Below, piece by piece: positions 25,199-35,738 of a DNA stretch of 64,000 bases. Location: the NCBI GenBank assembly GCA_004369045.1, contig ML213504.1:1459508-1523507 (forward strand), given 5' to 3'. The DNA is from Heliocybe sulcata (lineage: Eukaryota; Basidiomycota; Agaricomycetes; Gloeophyllales; Gloeophyllaceae). Made by a program: the position numbers and the translations under genes. Position 1 is the first letter of the stretch. Each line of letters opens with the position of its first letter. The notes under the pieces were generated by a model. That model was not told the origin of the DNA, ran no database searches, and saw only the letters and a list, made by a program, of their open reading frames with translations.

Positions 25199-26830
25199 AA
25201 ATGCGTTTTCGGCGCTCAGAGACACGTAGGGCGTATTAACGTCTAAGCTAGTAAATTACGCTGACGCAGTATGGGACGCCAGATCCCGTCGCAAGGAAGA
25301 GCTGCAGTCTGGCTCAGACATGTCGGACTAGAACATCTTGCCGAGAGCTCATTTCTATCTGGCCTGAACTGAAGATGTTATCGGGGTTCCTTCCACAGAG
25401 TTTGGACATAATGTTTTGCAACGAGACATGATCGTATACCGCGGCACCGTTTTGTACAATTGCATTGAGCTGCGCTGCGCTAAACGAGGTTTGTAGCAAG
25501 TTTTAAATTTGGCCTTCCGTGGAATTAATCACGGCGGCATAGGCTCTCTTGCCAGACTGACTGGACGTGCCACCGATGCTATTAAGGAACTTGGAAGTCC
25601 GAGGCCTCTACGGGTATCAGAGGCGCATATTGGATGGCGGGTGGTGGTTCCGTCAGGAAGATGAGGGATCTTAGATTTGAGTCCGTCCGTTAGGAACATG
25701 CTGTCCAGTCGATACGCCTATTGCTACGTGGACAGGATGGCGAGGCGAGTCTTCGTCTTATCCTTGTCGCGGTCGGGCGGTGATGCTCGAGGAATCATCG
25801 CGGCCTCTTTCACTGCGCGGGTCCTGACATCTCAGATACATACCGCATCGAGTGGCAGATCATGACTTCAAGCTTCAACAGTACTTATAACGCGGTCAAT
25901 GAGAAGGCTGAGTTTTCTGAAGACGGGAAAAGACCTGAAGACTGGATAGAGTTTCGGAGAGCGGTTTAAGTCTGGTACAGAAACTGCGTCCAGGTGAATG
26001 AGGCCGAGATAATATCTTGATAAGTGCCCACTATTCCATCCTGAGCACCTTGTTAGCTTCCTGGAACGTTTACGGCATAGTGGATTTATGTCTATTCCGG
26101 GATCTTCGTCACTTGTTCTTCCTCATCGAGACCCTCGGGGAGATGCTCGCGAGCGTCCCTTGCGTGTCGAGGGTCGTCACGGGATAACTGCGACAGGATG
26201 GGTCGAGGGACGCAAACGTCGGTCCGAGGGACACTTTGACCAGACGCCTCCTCCAGGTCCTCCGGATGGGTACGGAAGAGAGAGTCTTCAGGTCCTGTTA
26301 GGGAGAAGGTAGATGTATTTCTGACCGATGTATTTCCGTGCCGGCGGCAAGACCTGTGGCTGTGTGATTGAGATGAGGCGTGGGAAGTCGATCGAGTCGT
26401 TGCTAGGTGCGGTAAATTGGCAGCGCAGACTCTCATCCTTCCAGGTGCTTTGGTTATCGTTCCGGGTGCTTATTCCCCGCAAGCACAGGAGGCAGGCCTC
26501 TCCTTCGTTTTCATCTGCCGCTTTTTTGCTGTCTCAGTCGTTGTCCTAGCGATCCCCGGAGGTATGAATGATGGATATCAGCAATCAAGCAATGCCTAAG
26601 CACAGCGCTGATGTTTTCTCACTCTAGCGACTATTAGAGTCCATTCAGACCTCACCGCCATCGAACGGACACTCCCTTGACGGCCCACATCTTTCCGACA
26701 CGACTGCGGACCCGAGACCTGCTCTAACGCGGTGCCACAACCCCCCGAAGTGTATCTATAATCGCTGCTAGACGGCTGACACACGTCCAGTCATTCAAAG
26801 CCTACGTTCCTTACACCGCTTCCCAGCTAA

Positions 26831-29800
26831 ATGTCTCGTTTTACTTCTACGCCTTTCCATAAGCCTTCGCCTTTCGACGTCCCAAGAGCCGTGCACCCTC
26901 TCAGTCCTCCCGACACGGACTCCGACTTCATGGGTCCCGCTCAGCAATCCACCGTGTCCATGACTTTGGGCGGAGATAATGAGTCTGCTACCATTCCCAT
27001 AGCCGCCCCTGCGGAGACGCCTGCTTCACGATTCAGGAAGATATCTACGCTTGCGTATCTCAACTCAGGTCTCAGCGGGTCGCGAGGAGCAGAGCCGCGC
27101 GAAAGAGTGCAACCTAGGACGAAATGGCTGGTCGTTGTCGTCCCTCCCAATACCTTCCCTCAGGAACCGGGCCATCTCGGTCACACTCTTTCTTCCGGTC
27201 CGTCCAATCGCCTGTCTTCCGGTCTCTTGATGCCCCTGTTCCCAACCGTGAGCTTGATACTCCTATTATGCCCCCCAATGTAGCTGATCACTGCGCAGAT
27301 GTACGGCCAGCTGTCAGCGATCGCGAAGGAGTTCAACTTCCCGAGCACGACCGGACTCTGCCTGTACCTCCACGTAACCGAGAGCGGCTTCACATTCACA
27401 CCTCGAATCTCGGATGAGTCCTGGCAACTGCTGTGGGGCCATCTCTTCGAGGCCCGATCTCCCGTCACTTCTTCACCGCAACTGCCCATCAGTGGGCGCA
27501 TCGAGTTCGACATCGACCTCCGGAAAGCCCGGTGGTATGATGGTTGGGTTGCCAACTCCACCCGAGAGGCCTTCGAGCTGTCCGTGCCTGCGTCTCGAGC
27601 GCCGTCAATGTCACATTGGCGGGCTGATAGCAGGACAACCTTCGCAGGGGAGGAGCAAGGTCTCGAGGATCAAGTGGAAACGGAGTCTATTACACAACGC
27701 ACTAGGACTTTGCGTCACGTACCCAGGAAGCTGTCTCTCCTAGACCGGTTCGATACCGTGTCGGTGCGTTCCGCATCGAGAGCGCCTTCGCATGCCGAGA
27801 TATCTCCGAAGCAAGAAATTCCTGATCGCAGAGCTGCTCTGTCTCCCATTGTGCAGGAAGATGAGCCAAAATCGGGGAAGAAAGATCTCGAATCGCGCGT
27901 GCGCTCCTGGCGAGCCAGCTCCTCGGTGGCGCCTACGCCCATGGCCGTCACCGGGCAACTCAGCTTGGACCCTGTGAACATGCCGAATACCGTGTCTCTT
28001 GACTCACCGGTCGTGGAACAGGGTGAGGGGGAGTATGAGCTGAACTTGGATGATTTCACGTGGAGTATATCATCTGCTGGTCCTGAGGAGTATTATTATG
28101 AGTTGGATATGGACGGGGAGGAGGGGGAGAGTTGGCGTGCGCCCTCTGTGCATATGGACCGCAGGGTGGAGGGGTCAGTTTGCCTGACGCCCTCTGTAGC
28201 GACGTCCATGGGTCCAGAGGATTATGATCTGTTGTACTCGCCAGTGTCGAATGTGTCAAGACTGCCATCCCCGGATCTGGGTCTTCGTGTCCTGGAGAGC
28301 GTCCCGCCGACGCCTTCCACCGCCACCAGCTGGGGCCCATCTGACCGTTCCCTTTTGTACTCCCCAATGTCCAACGTCTCCCGCCTTCCGTCGCCTGATG
28401 TTGGTAGGAGAATGCTGTCTAGCGTCCCGCCCACGCCATCGACCGCTACCAGCTGGGGCCCCGCCTCGTACTACTCCAACTCCAACCCTAGTTCGCCCGC
28501 GTATGCCCAGTCTGTGGATCTCGGGCAGAGGAACTTGGCGAGCAGACCGAATACGCCGTCTACTGCGACAAGCTGGGGCCCTGGTTGGGCGAGTTACCCG
28601 CCGAGCCCTGCAAGCCCTTACTATGTGCGCACTCCTGACCTCGGGCAACGCCGCGCGGTTGAGGGTGAGGGTGAGGAGAGTGAGAGGAGGTTTGGGTGGC
28701 CGTATTATGATGCGTTCCGTGGGCAGCCGTGGAAGGGGGTGTGGCCGTATACTGACGAGAGGAGGGAACGGGAGTCAGAAATTGAAATTACTGTGGTGGA
28801 TGTGGACGTGGAGGTTGGTCCGGCGCCGAGGGGGAAGGTGAAGGGGAGTAGGAGTGATGTGAGTGGGAGCGTGAGCAGGATGGGGTTCCCCTATTATAAA
28901 GCCCAGCCAGGTGAGCCCTGGACCGGGGTGTGGCCGTACCAGCAAGAGACGGCGCAGCCGTGGAGCCAGGTGTGGCCGTATCGCGCGCAGGGAGAGGAGG
29001 AAAAGGGCGTTGAGGTGAGGTTGAAGGCGAAGTACCCCGCGTTCTCGCTCTACCCTGCTACGTACCCGTATATGGAAATTTACCCGCCTGTGGTCGAGGG
29101 GCGTGCAGATGAGAAGCTGGCGGTGTCTTACCCGCGGTTCTCGCTCTACCCGGCTGTCTACCCGGCTTTCGAGATTTACCCTGGGCATGTGTGCGGCGTC
29201 GTCGCAGCGGAGGACTCGAAGACGATCATTGTTACTCTTACCCCTTCGTACCCGACCGTGGAGGTCTATCCAGCGGTTTATCCTCACCTCGAGGTCTACC
29301 CTGTCTGCGTACGGCTGACCCGCGCTTCTCCGGTCAAGGTCACCGCTGCTAGCGGCACCGGGCGGTCTGTGCCAGCTATCTGTGAGTGCTTGGGTACATG
29401 CTGAAATGTCATTGGGCTGAGATAGGATTTGTAGCTGCTGGACGGTACCCTCATCTTGTGATCTATCCGGCTGTTCGGCAGCGCAAGCAGCAGGCGGAGA
29501 TCCAACGGTCAATTACGATTCTCTTGGAGTCGAGCTATCCAGCTCTGAGCATTTGTCAGTGTAGTTGTTGCTAACCGTTTTGCTGTTGCTTACCATGTCC
29601 CAGACCGCGCCGCGTACCCGCATATGGAGATTTACCCCGGGCATGTCCACAAGGCAGACATTGAGCGGGCTATCGTGGTCGCGCTCCGCCCTTCCTACCC
29701 CGCTCTTGACATCTGTGAGTAGCCTCACTGCAGGGCTTCGTATGTGGCTGACTTGTGGCACAGACCCGGCTGTCTATCCCTGGAGTTTGGTTAGTATCTA

Positions 29801-31634
29801 TCCTACTGGCGCCTGTCACACTTCGCCCAGGGGACGCAAGTCTATACCTGGGCAGTATCCGGACTTTGACCTTTGTACGTGGATTATATGTCTCTTCCAT
29901 CCTCAGTCACTGATGACGATGTGTTGCAGACCCCGCGAAGCACTATCCTTGCCGCGATGAAGAGTACTACAAGGCTCGCACGGTGCAGCTAAAGGCGGCG
30001 TATCCTGCCTTGGACCTCTGTGAGTTATTCGAGACAAAACGTGATGGATTTGCGAGCTCATGGGTGCTCAGACCCCGCATTGTATCCTTACTTCACCATC
30101 TACCCAGCTGCTAGTGGTATTGTCGGTGCTGTGCCTTTGTCGAGGCCCAGTGGCAAGGCAGCATCCGTCGACTCTCCACGTCAGTTATCGGTAACCATCT
30201 ATCCTTGTCTGCTAATTTGTGAGTGTTGGACTGCGGCGCTTGTTCTCCAAGTCCTGATCTTCCATAGATCCTGCCGTCTACCCTTGCTTCGATATCTATC
30301 CTGCGAGCACACCTGCTATGAAGGCAGATGTAGAGCCCATTCACCTCACTGCCCGCTATCCGATCCTCAGCCTTTGTAAGTGTTCCGTAGATGTTCCGCT
30401 TCCACTGCTGATCCGGATTGTTAGATACTGCCACCTACCCGTTTTTTGAGATCTATCCTGGAGTAGTTTGCAATGGTGCTCTCAAGGCTCACATCTCGGT
30501 TCGTCTGGACGCACAGTACCCAGCTATCCGGACATGTAAGTTGCTTTGTCGTGAAAACTGCCTGCTTATCCTTAAGATATCTTCCAGATGAGTCTGTCTA
30601 TCCTTACCTCGACGTGTATCCTGCAGCCTCGTGTTCGTCGGTATCCTCTGTGACAGCTGTCAGGCGGCGACGCACTCACGCAGAACTGCATGATATTGTG
30701 CTGAAGTCGGAAACAAGGTCAATGGTCGTCCAGAGGCAGCCTCCCCGAAAGACCCACTTCCAGCTGCACAAGGAAACACTTGCTCCGCACCTTCGAGTTG
30801 AGACTGTCGATCAGAGACGGCGCACTCGGAAGACCCATATACAGCTGCGCGATGAAGTGTTTGCCGCGCTGGCTCAAGGTGGCAGAAGTAGCCCGTCCTC
30901 CGAATCACCTTCGCGTGAAGGGAACTCGTCTCCAGAGGGGAACACTCGTCGACGAGTCTCTTTCGCGGCTGACACCGTCATAGAAGCGCCGCCGCGCGTC
31001 AGCCGCTCACGGTCTGGGACTGTTAGCAGGAATGCTATTCCTCCTGTCCCCCCTATCCCACCCCAGTTTGCCACGAGGCCTCCAGCGTCTGCGATGCGCC
31101 GTATGCCAAAAGCTGGTGATCCGTCCTCTAATCCTGCGCAAATCACCAGACCGATGTCCACGGTGATTGACAGCAACGTGAACAGAATGCGCGGGTCATC
31201 GGTGTCGCCGGTTACAGAGAGTCCCACTCCAAGAGCCTCTGTAATGACGGCTAGGGTAGAGCGAGCAAAGTCGATGATTTTGCCTGGGATATTGCCTGAA
31301 AATCCAGTATCAGACTTGGACAGATCGAATTCTTTGAATGGTACGGTCAGGAGACCAGGCCGGACACGGGAGAGTCTGGTATCTGAGCGCATGAAGGCCT
31401 TCAATACCTCGCCAGCCACATCTCCTTGTACGTGGTAGCGTGATCTATGGTTGCCATCTCACTTACCCACCTTCTTGTGTTGCAGCCGAGCGTAGTGATT
31501 CTGACGCCCCTCCGATGAAGATCACCCTCAACGCTCTGTCTCAATTCCCCATGCCCCCGGCACCCAAACTCCCGCCTCTTCCCAACGGAAGGCCGGTGTC
31601 AAAACTGGATAGATCGAAGTATCCTTTCGCATGA
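26831..31634 (+). CDS. Tyr-Pro-repeat protein with one repeat per exon (function unknown)
   Basis: I do not recognise a family. The spliced product is 1428 residues with no signal peptide or membrane segment. A Ser/Pro-rich head leads into a small domain (WLVVVVPPNTFP, FNFPSTTGLCLYLHV). Then come about four copies of a PPTPSTATSWGP module spaced by RLPSPDLG-type linkers (28180-28650), and WPYY/GVWPY motifs (28690-28990). From 29020 there is a long series of units of the form YPALDI-YPAVYPHLEIYP. The tail is basic and Ser/Pro-rich. Introns are 27248-27298, 29382-29434, 29555-29603, 29715-29763, 29875-29929, 30020-30071, 30219-30267, 30376-30424, 30536-30587 and 31428-31485. The seven exons between 29435 and 30535 (120, 111, 111, 90, 147, 108 and 111 nt) are all multiples of three, and their introns interrupt a codon after its first base, nearly always a Tyr codon. 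The exons sum to 1429 codons. Confidence 0.85.
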
Positions 31635-32336
31635 TCCAGCTGATCGTCCTTGATATTCCTTATTCGCTTTCTTCACGTTCGTCTAGATTTGCTGCACTTG
31701 CTCTATTTATTCCCCAGGTTGATGGCGATATTGGGAGGGGGAAGTCTCTCGTTCTTAGTGTAGGAGCACCATCGGTGGAATGCTGTAATATCGTGTGGAT
31801 CACTATATAATAGATTTGGACGACAGGCCCAGGCTGCTTATAAGTAATGTAGTATCCCCAGTGCTGCGCGATTGTCTTTGCAGCTAGGTCTACAGATACT
31901 GACCGACAGTCTAGCATAGCCAGTAGTGAAACATTGCAATATTGTGTTGATCGCCATACAGATGCTCTCGCTCTCAGCAGGTGCGGTCGGAGGCCACCAA
32001 ATGGAGCACTTACGGACGCACTGAGGCTCGCGAAAAGTAATCAAGCCGGCGATCAGCAGCGTGCCACGCTTGGTTCGCGGTTGTGGTCGCCGAGTTGGAG
32101 GCTGTTGGCGGTGACCAGCTCTAGCCGAGCTGCCACCAACATCAACGTGGTCCTCACACTATCCCATCGTCTTGTCTCTGCCTGCATGGCTAATGCATTC
32201 TAGGTATCTAGCACTCCTTTGAATTAGTCTAAGGTGAGACCGGCAGTCCGACCCTGGTGATGGTACTTAATTGTATCAATTCTGAAGGCAAACGCCCTTT
32301 TAGCCTTCGACTATCGAGCGGGAGTCGTTTTGGATC
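31635..32336. other. Intergenic spacer
   Basis: About 700 bp between two genes on the same strand. I see only short open frames without recognisable content. Confidence 0.5.
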
Positions 32337-35300
32337 ATGGCGACTAACGGTGCGCTCAACCCCGAGTCTATGGCTTTCTTCCCTGGAGGAAATCGCTCTG
32401 GCGAAGAGGAACACGGTTACCGACTGCGAGAGCCTGATCGCGCCTCCGTGTCCTCGTTATCTATATCGCCATCCGACTATCGTTCTGTCAGATCCTCACC
32501 CAGCCCACCCGAAGACGGTATTACCCCGCTTCAGCGCTCTCCATCCGGCGACGAAGCGCGCCTATCGCCGGGCATACGGCATATACAGGCTGATAGGACG
32601 TATCCGAACATAGAGACGCGGGTGGTTCGGCAAGCGAGCATGGTGGGCAGTTTCGACACTCTACCTGATACCGAGGACATGGGTGCTCCACCGGAGAAAG
32701 GGGTCATGATTGCAACACCTGGTAACCACTTGCAGCGCGACAATACGTATTTCTCTGCCATCTTCCAGCAGAATCGCGAACGCGCGACGCCGCCAGTGCT
32801 CAGTAGCAGCTTCAGGTCGTCCTCATTCCAGAATGGAACCTTCGTCTCGTCTTCTCCCGTGTCATCTTTGGGTTCTGGCAGCCAGTTCGCTTCCGGAGGC
32901 GCTTCGGGAGACAATTTGTCCAGCTTCGAGGCTCAGTTGAGGGCTTCGCCCCTGATCAACGATGTGCTGGAGAGGCTTATGCGCTGCGAGCTGTCCAATC
33001 GAGAAATTCAGCGTGAACTGGGTGACGTCAATCGCAAGCTTAGCATTCTTTTGGACCGGTCTCTTGAGACGAACGTACAGCCGGAGTTCAAGAATCCCTT
33101 TGCACCTTCGAGTTTCCCTGGCTCGAACAACTTGAGTGGACCTCGCGGTTCCATCGCCGGAATTCCTCCGCACCAAACGCCTCCCGTGGATGATATCACG
33201 CAGATCAACCGAAGGCTGAATACTCTGACCTCATCAATCGGGCAGATCCTGGCTATCCAGACGCAGCAGGTGCAGAACATCAGCTCTGCAGGACCCAGCA
33301 GCTCACAATTCAGCAACAGTCCGCAGTTGGACGTCGGTAATCATGTCATGACTCCACCGATTAGCACCCCTACGTCTATGCTAAGTCATGGCCTACCTAG
33401 TCGCGGAGATGGGCGAACGAGTACTCGTACACCTAACCCCCCGATGCGTACATGGTCCGCTGGTACCCTGGATATGCCCATGCGGTCTACACCTGACCTG
33501 TCTGCATCGCTGAGTCGGCAAGAGCCAGGTCTGCGTGATAAGAGGCGTTCGGTTATAGGGTTGTCTCGAAGAGACTCAGGCGGGGTTGGTTATTTCCTTC
33601 ACAGCGCATCGGCACCCTAATACTGAACTTCTTGGTCAGACTGAAAGCTTCTCGAATTCGAATCGTGATGGAGGCCCGGTGATATCGAAATGGGAACAGT
33701 TGCCATTGGCCGCGGAATTGCTGCGATCCTTGAGCAAATTCGGGTAAGGCTTTTGCGACGAAAATTGATGCTCATGATACTCATATTGTCACAGCGTTGG
33801 CCCTCCGAATAAGATACAGCAGCGGGCGCTGCCCTTCCTGTTGCGTGGGGCGGACATTATTGCGCAGGCTCCTCCGACGCAGGAACGTATCGCGGCGTAT
33901 GTTATACCCGCGATACAAGTGGCGTTAGCGCACTCAGCAAATCGCCCTCCTAACCGAGGCCCCATCGTTCTCATGATCTCGACTACCGTGGACCAGGCTA
34001 CCCAAGCTCAACGTATGATACGTGATTTGGGTGGTCCAATTGGAGTACGTTCTGCCCTTGGCGTTGGCACGACCAGCATGAACGGCGACCTCAGCCAGGA
34101 GTTACGTCTCCTCCAGCAAAATATACCGCACGTCATCTGCGGCACACCTCAGAAGCTGCACGCTCTCTTCACTGCGCCCGGCGGTCTCATCGGATCGGAA
34201 GTGCGATTCCTGGTCATAGACGAAGTGGATCAACTCATCGCGCGCAACTTACACGAATTTGTCTTCAACATTGTCAAGATGTTACCTCCTCCTCGCTCTC
34301 GATCTCTACCATCTGGCTCTCCTAATTCGGCGCCGGGACCAGGTGGCTCGTCGTTTTCACCGCTGGACACTAATCTACTTTCTCCCTTCCCGAACCAGAA
34401 TCAATCTCGGCGACTGTCCGGAATAATCACTCCTAGCGCTGGCGACATTGCGGACGCGCCAATCGAACGCCAAACAGCACTCTTTTCTAACACGGTCCCA
34501 CAAGATGTATTGAACCTAGCTTCAGCTATTCAGCTGCGTGAACCAGTCCGCGTGCTCGTGCGACGGGACGGCAATGTCACGCACGCCGACACGAATCAAG
34601 GCGCTAGGGGGCTTCGCCAATTCTACCTGTACCTCGCGTTCACTGCTGGAGGTCGCGCGGAGCCCATGCCTCCTTCTGGAGGTCTCGGCATTATTGGTTC
34701 CGGTCGTAGCGCCTCTAGCGCCGAAACGGCTCAAGCGCGGGAGTGGAAGCTGGATGCTCTCGCTGACCTCTTTGATGATATAGATGTACCCCAAGCGATT
34801 GTGCATGTCGGGGGCATGAATGCGCTTGATTCCGTTGTGTATAAATTAGCCAGCCGCGGATTGGAGGCGGTTCCTCTGGTGAGTCCTCGTTCAATCCTCT
34901 TCACGTCCGGATCTCAAACTCGGTAACATAGCACGGGGACATGAACGCCGGCACTAAGCTCGCCGCTCTTAACAAATTCAGAACTTCGACGAGCAGTATT
35001 ATGAGACAGCCGACCACTAAAGTCCTTGTCGTCTACGACGTGCAAGTCAAAGCACCGGAGGTTTCTCACATCCCTCTTGTTATTAATTATGGTGCGTGCC
35101 GTTCCTTCGTCCTGGACTGCATCTAAGGACTTTGTTACAGATCTTCCCAAGGCCGTTGAAGAATATATGTCTCGGTAAGGCCTCCATCGTCAGTGATAAT
35201 GCATTCCTCCGTGGCTCATTTGTACACTGTAGTATCAACCCAGCTATCGCATCTAATCACGGACGTGCCGGGGTTGTCATCAACTTTGTGACCGCTACTG

Positions 35301-35495
35301 GTGGTGACGTCGAAATGCTCCGGTCTATTGAATGCCATTATAAGTGAGTCCCGTCCAGTCTCAACGTCTGCATATCGCCTAACAGAACGCACTCTAGGAT
35401 CAAATGTGTGAGTATCTCGCTCTCTGGCTTTTTGTATCGGCGTTAATGCTTCCGTGTAGCCTGAGGTTCCTATGAGCCTCCGCGATATCGTCTAA
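32337..35495 (+). CDS. eIF4A-like DEAD-box pseudohelicase with long disordered N-terminus
   Basis: The 928-residue product has about 450 Ser/Pro-rich residues with one coiled coil (LRASPLINDVLERLMRCELS onward), then a full two-lobe eIF4A-like core. The Q-motif region is GPPNKIQQRALPFLLRGADI. The ATPase motifs are altered: Walker A reads AQAPPTQER (eIF4A: AQSQSGTGKT), motif II VIDEVDQL, motif III FSNT (eIF4A: SAT). The HRIGR motif VI region reads SRINPAIASNHGR. Fold positions persist (PVRVLVRRD, LHGDMN, LVINYDLPKAVEEYMSR, AGVVINF, PMSLRDIV at the end). Introns are 33585-33639, 33744-33794, 34879-34931, 35092-35140, 35175-35232, 35344-35397 and 35408-35459, giving a 10-nt exon at 35398-35407; the exons sum to 929 codons. 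It should lack ATPase activity and may act as a scaffold or RNA-binding regulator; this is inference. Confidence 0.85.
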
Positions 35496-35738
35496 GTTTC
35501 TCCTCTCCTCTCTCTGTGTATCCCTACCTGTGCATCTCGGTTATCGGTTCTCGCTATTTCCATCAATTTACTTGCTATTTTATCCCGTCGCATCATTTTG
35601 CGCATTTCTGTGTTCTATACCCTTATCGTGCACATCCTAACCAACAATGTCTTTAGTAGTATTCCTGGGCTCTGCCCGCCTTCCCACTGTATAAGAGACT
35701 TCCTTCTATATAGTATGCATTGCGAATCTCCATATTCA

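Larger units (their letters stand above)
21985..26830. other. Gene-poor, repeat-rich island (overview)
   Basis: About 4.8 kb hold no gene I can support, in contrast to the tightly packed flanks. The island contains an inverted-repeat element at about 22080-22780, a composition-biased AGCGA/GCGAC tract (23740-24200), a tandem 312-bp repeat around a sequencing gap, and short unrelated open frames (for example 23369-23596 plus, 25314-25499 minus and 25677-25865 plus). It is probably derived from transposable elements, but no transposase, integrase or polymerase motif is visible. The last few hundred bases must include the promoter of the gene at 26831. Confidence 0.5.
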
